Shown: piece by piece, positions 23,548-30,955 of the stretch | Position numbering within the stretch: position 1 is the stretch's first letter | How the letters are laid out: each line of letters begins with the position of its first letter | Source: CAYVAP01 sp964343195 | GTDB taxonomy: Bacteria; Bacteroidota; Bacteroidia; J057 | Assembly (NCBI GenBank): GCA_964343195.1 | Contig: CAYFIR010000081.1 | Location: forward strand, 1 to 30,955 | Direction of reading: 5' to 3' | Length of the DNA stretch: 30,955 nucleotides | Translations under genes and position numbers: made by a program | Notes under the pieces: generated by a model | Databases searched by the model: none | The model's input: the letters and a program-made list of their open reading frames with translations, nothing else | What the model was told of the DNA's origin: nothing

Positions 23548-24600
23548 CTATCCCCATTCCAACAGCAGTCGCTGGGCACTAAAGCCCGGCCCAAAGGCCA
23601 GCATCAGTCCTTTATCCCCAGCAGGCAGGTTGCGATCCATGAATCGCTCCAGCACATACAGCACAGTGGCACTACTCATGTTGCCGTATTCGCGGAGGAC
23701 GGTCTTGGAGTCGTCAACGTTTTTGCCGAGGCCGTGCAGCAGTCCCTCTACCATCTGGACGATTTTTTTACCGCCGGGGTGAAAGATGAAGTGATCAACC
23801 TGATCTACACTCAGACCATTTTTCTCCAGGAAAGGATACAGTATGTCCGGGAAGCGCTTTTCGATTTCCTCCGGGACGGATATGTCCAACACCATCTCGA
23901 AGCCTGTGTTACGGACATTGTAGCCCATGAAGTGCAGCGCCTCATAGTAGTGATACATATGGGTATCCAGGATCTGTGGCCGCACCTCCTCTGTCGGGCC
24001 GAGGATCGCACAGGCAGCTCCATCCCCAAAGATTGCCGCACTGACCATGTTGGTCATGCGCCAGTCCTGATGCTGGAAGGTACTGGTGGGCGACTCGACC
24101 GAGATGATCGCTGCCCGCTTGGTGGGATTGGCCTTGAGAAATTCATTGGCATAGATAAGGGCCGAAGTACCAGCAGCGCAGCCCATCTCCGTAACGGGTA
24201 GTCGCACGATGTCCTGCCGCATGTTGAGCCGATTGATGATCTCGGCATCCATGCTTGGGATCATGAACCCTGTACAACTGACGGTGATGATGAAATCTAT
24301 GTCCTGCGGGGTGAGATCTGTTTTGGCCAGGGCATTTTCCAGGGCCTGTTGACCCAGTTCGACCGCTTTTTCGCAGAAGAAGGCATTTTTGTCCTCCCAG
24401 GAAGTTTCCTTGAAGACATTCTCCATGTCCATGATGGAATAGCGTCGATCCACCTGGGCATACTTGAAGATCCGCAGGATTTTTCGTTGGTCCCTCTCGG
24501 GAAGAGGAGCCAGCCATTCTTCTACACGAGGCAAAATCTCCTCAGTTGACTTGGTAAAGGGAGGCAGTGCCTTGGCTACAGCCAGGATTTTTGGGTGCAT
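23548..24600 (-). CDS. Type III polyketide synthase (chalcone-synthase-like)
   Basis: A 350-residue homodimeric-type ketosynthase that extends an acyl-CoA with malonyl-CoA without a carrier protein, then cyclises the chain (alkylpyrones, alkylresorcinols or phloroglucinols in bacteria). The triad is complete: Cys141 (EMGCAAGTSAL), His274 (FIFHPGGKKIVQ) and Asn307 (YGNMSSATVLYVLE). The C-terminal GFGPGFSAQRLLLEWG-type loop is present as AFGPGFSAQRLLLEW. It is encoded 61 bases after a methyltransferase on the same strand, a common pairing for methylated alkyl-aromatic products. Starter preference cannot be read from sequence. Confidence 0.95.
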   Translation of the reverse strand: MHPKILAVAKALPPFTKSTEEILPRVEEWLAPLPERDQRKILRIFKYAQVDRRYSIMDMENVFKETSWEDKNAFFCEKAVELGQQALENALAKTDLTPQDIDFIITVSCTGFMIPSMDAEIINRLNMRQDIVRLPVTEMGCAAGTSALIYANEFLKANPTKRAAIISVESPTSTFQHQDWRMTNMVSAAIFGDGAACAILGPTEEVRPQILDTHMYHYYEALHFMGYNVRNTGFEMVLDISVPEEIEKRFPDILYPFLEKNGLSVDQVDHFIFHPGGKKIVQMVEGLLHGLGKNVDDSKTVLREYGNMSSATVLYVLERFMDRNLPAGDKGLMLAFGPGFSAQRLLLEWG

Positions 24601-24661
24601 GAGTGTATTTTCTTCCCTGAAATTAGGGGTAATGCTCTCCTAAAAAAAGCGATTGGTCAGA

Positions 24662-25393
24662 TTATTCTGGAACTACCTGTTTATCAGGGGTTAACAGCAC
24701 GCGGTATCGAAATGCCCACTGCCAACTGATGCTGGCATCGAGGTGATTCCTGTGTGCCAATGCCTGAAGTTCCCGTTGGGTAAACGCTTTGCGGATGCTC
24801 AGCTGACCATCGTGCCGGATCATGTACGAAGCACCGCAAACCCGACAGACCAGGCCAAAAAGGACCCAGGGAAGCCAGTGTCGCTGAAGATCCGAAATGA
24901 TGATTCCTTTGTGGACCATGTTAGCCAGTCCGGGCATCATCAGATCAATCTGCTCCTCGGAGAAATGGTGTAAGAAGAGGCTACAACTCACGTAATCAAA
25001 TCGCCGCTTGTAAAAAGCCGGGTCCAGGACGTTTGCCACTTCAAATTGGATTTCTGGAAAATCCTGGGACTTGAGGCGGGCATATTCAACCACATGGGGA
25101 TTCGCATCAAATCCCCAAAGCCTGACTTTAATCCCCTTCTTTCTCGCCCAGATCGCCATCCTCCGCAAATCCTCTCCTCCCCCACAGCCCAGATCGGCCA
25201 GCGAAAATTCCCCCTCTTTGCCATTCGCTTTCCACATTTGCCGAAGGCCAGCAACGGCATGCCCCCCTCCCAAAAACCGGTTCACAACTGAAAGCTGGTC
25301 CAGAGTCTGGTTCATCGTGGGACCACCGAGTTCCAGGTCGTCCATCAACTCTTCTTCGTCTGAACGAAGGCTAAAATCCAGTTTGGTTGCCAT
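24662..25393 (-). CDS. SAM-dependent methyltransferase of the type III PKS operon
   Basis: A 243-residue class I methyltransferase with motif I LADLGCGGGEDLRRMA (about 65-80), the acidic WGFDANPHVVEYA (about 93-105) and FDYVSCSLFLHHFSEEQI (about 132-149). A C-terminal hydrophobic segment, WLPWVLFGLVCRVCGASYM (about 172-190), could dip into the membrane, which fits a lipid-like substrate. The open frame runs up to 25432, but MATKLDFSLRSDEEELMDD at 25393 looks like the natural beginning. It heads the leftward operon with the polyketide synthase, so methylation of the polyketide ring or its hydroxyl is likely. Confidence 0.88.
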   Translation of the reverse strand: MATKLDFSLRSDEEELMDDLELGGPTMNQTLDQLSVVNRFLGGGHAVAGLRQMWKANGKEGEFSLADLGCGGGEDLRRMAIWARKKGIKVRLWGFDANPHVVEYARLKSQDFPEIQFEVANVLDPAFYKRRFDYVSCSLFLHHFSEEQIDLMMPGLANMVHKGIIISDLQRHWLPWVLFGLVCRVCGASYMIRHDGQLSIRKAFTQRELQALAHRNHLDASISWQWAFRYRVLLTPDKQVVPE

Positions 25394-25491
25394 AGTTCGT
25401 AGGGGGTTGCAGGTTAGCGCATTCATAGGCAAGATAGTAATTCCAGCACTTGTTGTAACTTTTGGTACTAACCTACCTAACCAAAAGCCAA

Positions 25492-28034
25492 ATGAAGCGA
25501 TTAATTCCCTTCCTTTTTCTCCTCCTCACTACCCTACCCTCCTGGGCACAGGAATATTATTTCGGTAAATATGGCCCCTTTGATTCCGAAATCCCTTCAC
25601 CAGAAGAATTTCTGGGCTACCCTGTAGGTGCTCAGCATACCCGGCATGACCGAATCGTTGCCTATTTCGAGCACCTGGCCGAGATTTCTCCACGCGCCAC
25701 CATCGAAACCTATGGTCATACATACGAACGGCGTCCGCTCGTCATGCTGACCGTTAGTACCGTTGAAAACCTGGCCAACCTCGGGGCCTACCAGCAAACC
25801 CAGCTCCAATTGTGGATCCGGAGGCGGAAATGCCCGAGACAGAGAGCTTGCCTGTCTTTGTGAATCTGGGGTACAATGTACATGGCAATGAACCTTCCAG
25901 TTCCGAGGCGGCGATGCTTGCCGCCTATACCCTGCTGGCTTCTCAACATCCCGAGATCAGAAAGTTCCGGGATCAAGCGGTCTTTTTCATCGATCCCACC
26001 ATCAATCCAGATGGCCGCGACCGCCACACCCACTGGGCCAATATGTTCCAGGCCAATCCCCTGGTTAGCGATCCACTCGATGCGGAACACAATGAGGCCT
26101 GGCCACGAGGTCGCACCAATCACTACTGGTTTGACCTGAACCGCGACTGGATTCTGGGCATTCACCCCGAAAGCCGCGGAAAGCTCCACTGGTATCATCA
26201 GTGGTATCCCAATGTGGTGACCGACTTTCACGAAATGGGAACCAACTCCACCTATTTCTTTGAACCCATGAAGGCCATCGGCTCCCTTGATCCCATTATG
26301 CCCAAAGAGAACTACACCACGCTGAACGACACCTTTGCAGCGTATTTCTCAGAGGCACTGGATGAGATCGGGTCATTTTATTTCACCAAGGAAGTGTTTG
26401 ATGGTACCTATCCTGGTTATGGGTCTTCCTATCCTGATCTTCAGGGGGGATTGGGACTCCTGTTTGAGCAGGCTTCTTCCCGTGGGCACGTACAGGAGAC
26501 CCCGACCGGTGACATCACTTTTCAGTTTACCATCCGCAATCAATTCACGTCCAGCATCGCAACCGTCAGGGCAGCAGTTAACCACAAAGAGTTGATGCAC
26601 AGCTATATGCGTGATTTTTTCACCTCGGCGCTTTCACTGGCAGATGCCTCGCCGATCAAAGCATATGTATTTGGAGACAGCAATGATCCCAATCGGGTAA
26701 AGGCATTTATGGATAAGCTTCTCCTCCACCAGGTTGAAGTATACCGACTGAAAGAGAATATGGGCAAATTCAAAGCCGGAGAGGCATTCATTGTGCCTAC
26801 CCGTCAGCCTCAGTATCGGATGGTACAGACATTCTTTGAAACCTACGAAGAATATGCAGACAGTGTCTATTACGATGCTTCCGCCTGGTCGCTGGCCAAT
26901 TTCTATAATATGCCCTACGAGGAAGTAAAAGGGAGCTTCGAAAAAGGAGAACAGATCACGATGGAAACAGAATTAGTTGCTGTTTCAACTCCTGAAGAGG
27001 CCCGGTACGCCTACCTGATTAACTGGTACAATTACAACGCCCCTGCCCTACTCTACCACCTGCAGCAAGGTGGGGCCAATGTGCTTTCTGCATTCAAACC
27101 GTTTAGTGCGAAAGTGGGAGAAGCATCCCAGGACTTTGATTATGGAACCCTTATGGTTCCCGTAAGCAGACAGCGGATTTCATCTGACTCACTCTACGAA
27201 CTGATTCAGGCCGGAGTAAAGCGGTTTCAGGTGGAAGTATACCCGGTTGCGGGAGGATATAGCGTTGCAGGAATAGACCTGGGCAGTCGCTACTTTGAGC
27301 CGCTGGAGAAGCAGAAAGCCCTGTTGCTCGTGGGAGAGGGCGTTTCCTCCTATGAAGCGGGAGAAGTGTGGCATCTGCTCGATCAGCGGGTCCATATGCC
27401 CATTACCAAACTACGAATGACCATGTTTGGCCGGGTAGATCTTCATGACTATCAGGTGATAATCATGGTTTCCGGGAGTTATAGTCAGCTAGATGATGCA
27501 GATAAAAAGCGTATTTCTGATTGGGTAAAGGCAGGCAATACCCTGATCACCATTCGACATGCATCGGAATGGGTGATCAAACAGGGTCTGGTAAAGGAAA
27601 AACTGATCGAAGCCCCAAAGGATACTACTTCCGAACGCTTACCTTACGTTCAGGCACCGGAAATCCTCGGTCGCGAAGAAGTCGGAGGAGCCATATTCGA
27701 GGCAAATCTGGATTTGACTCATCCACTGGCCTTTGGGTATCAGCGGGAGGAAATCCCCGTTTACCGCAACAGTGAGGTTTGGCTCAAGCCCAGCAGCAAT
27801 GATTACTCCAACGTGGCTGTTTATACCGATGATCCCCATATTGACGGCTATATAACAGATCACAACCTGGAAACTTTCCTAAAGCCATCTGTCTCGCTGA
27901 TGGTCAGTCCATTAGGCAGAGGCAGGGTTATCCTTTTTGCAGACAACCCCAACTTCAGAGGCTCCTGGTATGGCACCAATCGCCTATTCCTGAATGCCAT
28001 ATTTCTGGGACAGCATATTAGAGTCCCAAGGTAG
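25492..28034 (+). pseudogene. M14-family zinc carboxypeptidase, frameshifted
   Basis: One gene of about 847 residues split by a single-base loss at about 25812. Frame one (25492-25812) gives a signal peptide (MKRLIPFLFLLL...WAQ) and the start of the M14 domain, ending QLQL. The second frame resumes at once with VDPEAEMPETESLPVFVNLGYNVHGNEPSSSEA. Zinc motif HGNE, NPDGRDR, LNRDW, TDFHEMG (third ligand) and LLFEQASSRG (catalytic Glu) all lie in the second frame. A C-terminal amidotransferase-like domain follows (about residues 610-840 of the joined protein). Adding one G restores the whole protein, and no other lesion is visible. That suggests a sequencing error or a very recent mutation. The role would be a secreted or periplasmic peptidase. 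Confidence 0.82.
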
Positions 28035-28085
28035 TAGATGTTGGTGGGATAAGTTCGAAGTTTCGCGGGATCTCGCCGTACTCAA

Positions 28086-28215
28086 CCTGATCAGCAGTTC
28101 GCAGTTTAACGTGCTGCTGATCAGGGAAATGCCTGGCTTAGGATTGGCTCATTACTTCATTCTGAAAACACTTGTGAATGCGGAATGCGGTGTTCAAACA
28201 TACCGCATTCCGCAT
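28086..28215. repeat. Two perfect long inverted repeats between convergent genes
   Basis: CCTGATCAGCAG (28086-28097) pairs with 28114-28125: 12 bp with a 16-base loop. ATGCGGAATGCGGT (28178-28191) pairs with 28202-28215: 14 bp with a 10-base loop. Neither has a T-run, so they are not typical intrinsic terminators. They fill the 203-base gap between the peptidase and the membrane-protein gene. Confidence 0.6.
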
Positions 28216-28237
28216 GTCTCACATCGAGCACCTCCAA

Positions 28238-28681
28238 CTATTCCCACTCCCCTACTCTACCACCAATTCTGTTGTGGGCAGGTTCCCGTTCGACCTCTAC
28301 CTCTACGGTATGGGCCCCGTGTCGTCGGTAGTGAAATTGCACAATCGGTGCAGCAGTCAAAAAGCTAACTGTCAGGCTGGCCGCGATGGCAAAAAGTCCG
28401 AAGACCGTGTAAGGCCAATAAAGCACTCCCTCGATCATGAGAAAAATGGCCAAAGAGGCTACATAAAGCCATAGATGGCGGGGCTCCTCTTCCCGAAATA
28501 TCAGTCGGTAAATAAACGGGACCCAGACCGGGACAAAGGGAATAACCAACGCAGTCCATGGGACTCCTTTGATCGGAGCATAATGTCCAAAATACCAGAA
28601 GTAGCCTCCGAGTGCTATCAACATCAACACACGGAAAATCCGATAGGCGGTCAGGACAAGCAGGCGGGGTTTGTGGTTCAT
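28238..28681 (-). CDS. Small integral membrane protein
   Basis: A 147-residue protein with four hydrophobic segments (about 10-30, 42-60, 67-85 and 90-112) separated by short charged loops (FREEEPRHLW). It has a charged, His- and Glu-containing tail (HYRRHGAHTVEVEVEREPAHN). I recognise no family. It is divergent from the GH3 gene, with about 200 bases between them, and convergent with the peptidase. The hydrophobic profile and tidy start make it a real gene. The function is unknown. Confidence 0.7.
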   Translation of the reverse strand: MNHKPRLLVLTAYRIFRVLMLIALGGYFWYFGHYAPIKGVPWTALVIPFVPVWVPFIYRLIFREEEPRHLWLYVASLAIFLMIEGVLYWPYTVFGLFAIAASLTVSFLTAAPIVQFHYRRHGAHTVEVEVEREPAHNRIGGRVGEWE

Positions 28682-28760
28682 GGCGAGATTAGATAAGGTT
28701 AAATGAATTTACGGAGAAAAGCTGAATTGTAGACGGAGCAAAGATCAGATAACGACCCTA

Positions 28761-28810
28761 TAACAGTGTTATAATTTATACAAAAGGAAACCCAGCCTCC
28801 TAACAGTGTT
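28761..28810. promoter_or_regulatory. Paired palindromic operator candidate upstream of GH3
   Basis: The ten-base word TAACAGTGTT occurs twice, at 28761-28770 and 28801-28810, 40 bases apart (about four helical turns). The first is extended into the palindrome ATAACA-G-TGTTAT. Such AACA/TGTT palindromes are typical of TetR/AcrR-family sites. They lie 74-123 bases before the GH3 start and could serve the divergent membrane-protein gene as well. Confidence 0.5.
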
Positions 28811-28883
28811 CTATTTTAAGACGATTGAAAATTCGGAGATAACTTTTTACTCCTCAGTTTTGATTTTTTGTAATTTGCCCGCT

Positions 28884-30383
28884 ATGAGTTTAAAGACCTT
28901 CATTGCCAAGGCATGGTCCAAATCCCGGGCCCGCACCATCAAGCTTCAGGCTACCTATGCCCTGGAGTTACAGGAACGCACCTTCTACCAATTGATCCAT
29001 GAAGGGCGAAAAACCGCCTTTGGCAAAGCCCATGATTTTGACAGCATAGATTCCATCAGGGATTTTCAGGAGCGGGTTCCTGTCAGTGACTATGAAGGTC
29101 GTAAGGAGTGGTTTGACCGCATTGCGGGAGGGGAAGCCAATGTATGCTGGCCCGGCAAGCCGCTGTATCTGGCCAAAACCTCCGGCACCACTTCTGGTGC
29201 CAAATATATCCCCATCACCAAGGTCTCCATGCAAAAGCAGGTGCTGGGAGCACGCGATACCCTGATGAGTTACATCGCTGCTACGGGAAAAGCTTCCTTC
29301 CTCGATGGAAAGATGATGTTCCTCTCCGGCAGTCCGGAGATCGAGGAAAACAAGCACGGCCTCCGGGTGGGACGCCTCAGCGGCATTTCCAATCACTTCG
29401 TCCCCAGCTATCTGCTCGCCAATCGGGTGCCCAGTTATGAAGCCAACATCATCGAGGACTGGGAGACCAAGGTCAAAACCATTGTGGAGGAGATCAAGGA
29501 CGTAGACCTGCGGCTCATATCTGGCATCCCCCCCTGGGTGCAGATGCTCTTTGAAGAGTTGGAAGCCCAGACTGGCAAACAGCCCATGGAGGTCTGGCCC
29601 AACCTTTCCCTGTTCGTACAGGGTGGAGTGGATTTTTCTCCCTATCAGCCGATTTTTGACAAATACTTTGGAGACAAAGTGGACACAGTAGAGTTGTTCC
29701 CCGCCTCGGAAGGATTCTTTGCCTTCCAGAATGATCCCGAAGATCCAGGTCTGCTGATTCAACCCAACAACGGCATTTTCTACGAATTCATCCCACTTAG
29801 CGAAATCCACAAGGAGAAGCCTAAACGGCTCACCCTCAAAGATGTGGAGGTGGGTGAACAATATGCCATGATCCTCAGCACCAACGCCGGTCTATGGGCC
29901 TATGACATCGGGGATACGGTCAAATTTACCTCGGTCAATCCCTGGAAGCTCCGCGTTTCGGGGCGGATCAAGCACTTCATCAGCGCCTTTGGGGAGCACG
30001 TGATCAGCGAAGAGGTAAATGCTGCCATCATGGCCGCAACGGAAGCCACTGGTGCCAGCTTCCAGGAGTTTACGGTTGCTCCCCTCATCAAGGATCAGAA
30101 AGGAGAATCGGCACACGAATGGCTGATCGAATTCACCCAGCGTCCTGACGATATGGAGCGGTTTACCCGTATCCTGGATGAGACCCTGCAACAGCGAAAC
30201 CCTTACTACCTCGACCTCCGGGCTGGCAACATCCTCAAACCCGCGCAGATTCGTCCCATTAAGCCTGGCGCTTCACGCGAGTACATGAAGTCCGTCGGCA
30301 AGCTCGGGGGACAGAATAAATTCCCCCGTTTGAGCAACGACCGCAAGATCGCGGATGTGCTGTATGGGTATTTGGAGGAGTAA
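28884..30383 (+). CDS. GH3-family acyl-adenylating enzyme
   Basis: A 499-residue member of the GH3 family. Plant homologues adenylate carboxylic hormones (jasmonate, auxin) and join them to amino acids. The ANL-type motifs are intact: the ATP loop TSGTTSGAKYIPI (Ser100-Lys107), FPASEGFFAFQ near residue 271 and YDIGDTVKFTS near residue 339. A Lys-rich C-terminal domain follows, ending near DRKIADVLYGYLEE. The frame is open from 28806, but MSLKTFIAKAWSKSRART at 28884 is the typical beginning. Bacterial GH3 substrates are mostly unknown. An acyl acid joined to an amino acid or amine is a reasonable guess. It is monocistronic and preceded by a double operator candidate. Confidence 0.9.
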   Translation: MSLKTFIAKAWSKSRARTIKLQATYALELQERTFYQLIHEGRKTAFGKAHDFDSIDSIRDFQERVPVSDYEGRKEWFDRIAGGEANVCWPGKPLYLAKTSGTTSGAKYIPITKVSMQKQVLGARDTLMSYIAATGKASFLDGKMMFLSGSPEIEENKHGLRVGRLSGISNHFVPSYLLANRVPSYEANIIEDWETKVKTIVEEIKDVDLRLISGIPPWVQMLFEELEAQTGKQPMEVWPNLSLFVQGGVDFSPYQPIFDKYFGDKVDTVELFPASEGFFAFQNDPEDPGLLIQPNNGIFYEFIPLSEIHKEKPKRLTLKDVEVGEQYAMILSTNAGLWAYDIGDTVKFTSVNPWKLRVSGRIKHFISAFGEHVISEEVNAAIMAATEATGASFQEFTVAPLIKDQKGESAHEWLIEFTQRPDDMERFTRILDETLQQRNPYYLDLRAGNILKPAQIRPIKPGASREYMKSVGKLGGQNKFPRLSNDRKIADVLYGYLEE

Positions 30384-30402
30384 GGCCGGTAGTAGTATCG
30401 GT

Positions 30403-30502
30403 AGCAGCACTGCTGAAGCAGGGCCTAAGGTCATGGCCATCCCCAGGATGGCGCTGGTGAGACTCTCTGAGTCGACACCCAATGTCTTCAAGTCTCAGAC
30501 TT
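30403..30502. repeat. Cluster of four short-loop palindromes
   Basis: Perfect dyads lie between the GH3 and DUF6122 genes: AGCAG-CA-CTGCT (30403-30414), CCATCC-CCA-GGATGG (30437-30451), GACTC-TCT-GAGTC (30461-30473) and AAGTCT-C-AGACTT (30490-30502). Their size, loops of one to three bases and GAC/GTC cores match the block at 596-928. No T-run follows, so a simple terminator is unlikely. Confidence 0.6.
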
Positions 30503-30525
30503 CACAAATCCAATGTTGGCTTTGA

Positions 30526-30927
30526 ATGACCTTCCTCCACTACTTCCTCCACCTTGGCTTGCCCTTGCTCATCGCCTGGGTATTTTTCCGTAAGAATTGG
30601 AAACAGGCTTACCTGATTCTGCTGGCCACCATGCTGGTGGACCTGGATCACCTGCTAGCGGAGCCGATATTTCAGGTGGATCGCTGCAGCATCGGGTTCC
30701 ATCCGCTCCACTCCCCTTATCTCTTTCCGGTGTATCTGTTGCTTTGGGCACTGCCCTACCCCACTCTTCGCCTGATCGGCCTGGGACTGACGCTGCACAT
30801 GCTCACAGACTTCATTGACTGCCTGGGCATGTATGTGCGCTGTGCGGAGTGCCAGCACTCCTCGCCAATCTACCCAGCCCTTCAATATATCGGAGCAATA
30901 CCTAGTGCTTTGTCAAGTGAAAAATGA
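30526..30927 (+). CDS. DUF6122 membrane protein
   Basis: A 133-residue protein with three to four hydrophobic segments and conserved His/Asp motifs at their ends: FLHYFLHLGLPLLIAW at the start, MLVDLDHLL (about 36-44), SIGFHPLHSPY (about 55-65) and LTLHMLTDFIDCLGMYVRC (about 88-106). The spacing of DxDH, HPLH and HxxTD recalls the membrane-bound metal-dependent hydrolases of the YdjM type. I assign it to DUF6122 from the typical sequence. The first Met directly precedes TFLHYFLHL, so the start is sound. The biological role is unknown. It seems complete at 30927, just inside the window end. Confidence 0.8.
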   Translation: MTFLHYFLHLGLPLLIAWVFFRKNWKQAYLILLATMLVDLDHLLAEPIFQVDRCSIGFHPLHSPYLFPVYLLLWALPYPTLRLIGLGLTLHMLTDFIDCLGMYVRCAECQHSSPIYPALQYIGAIPSALSSEK

Positions 30928-30955
30928 TGGGTAAGCGGTCGCAGATTTTTTCGCA

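Noticed and set aside
28968..29861. A 297-codon open frame opposite GH3
   Set aside because: It is antisense to conserved GH3 motifs and has no domain of its own.

Overview
The window looks like chromosomal DNA of a Bacteroidota member, most likely of the Saprospiria (Lewinella-like) type. The evidence is an 784-residue TonB-dependent receptor with an N-terminal carboxypeptidase-regulatory-like domain, many secreted proteins and lipoproteins without Shine-Dalgarno sites, at least two TAnnTTTG-type -7 boxes, a DUF6122 protein, and roughly 50% GC. No rRNA, tRNA, CRISPR array, phage module or transposase gene was seen.

Layout. 1-940 is a decayed accessory patch. It holds the end of a small inverted-repeat element, a PIN toxin that has lost its N-terminus, a scrap of a second PIN gene, and a duplicated block rich in short palindromes. 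941-10034 carries an LolA-like periplasmic protein (-), a cytochrome P450, an ankyrin lipoprotein, a luciferase-like flavin monooxygenase, the TonB receptor, a Crp/Fnr regulator next to a DUF2306 membrane protein, and a small secreted protein. 10342-16768 holds a large secreted beta-helix protein, a translationally coupled creatininase/Qnr-like pentapeptide pair (-), and a three-gene envelope operon (beta-barrel, serine hydrolase lipoprotein, small lipoprotein). 16880-17824 is a stand-alone KAS III-like ketosynthase (-).

17971-23220 is the most system-like part. A leftward operon (P-loop kinase, APH-like kinase, coiled-coil protein) faces a rightward operon (PPP-type phosphatase, divergent APH-like kinase, HAD-IIA protein) across a 307-bp gap. 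A 159-bp palindromic MITE-like element sits directly against the stop codon of the coiled-coil gene, and its sequence matches the element end at position 1.

23219-25393 is a leftward methyltransferase / type III polyketide synthase / small cysteine-containing protein operon, probably making an alkylated aromatic polyketide. 25492-28034 is an M14 metallopeptidase broken by a single-base frameshift. 28238-28681 is a small membrane protein, 28884-30383 a bacterial GH3-type acyl-adenylating enzyme with a paired palindromic operator candidate, and 30526-30927 a DUF6122 membrane protein preceded by a second cluster of short-loop palindromes.

All functional names come from reading motifs and family patterns by eye. 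No database search was run.
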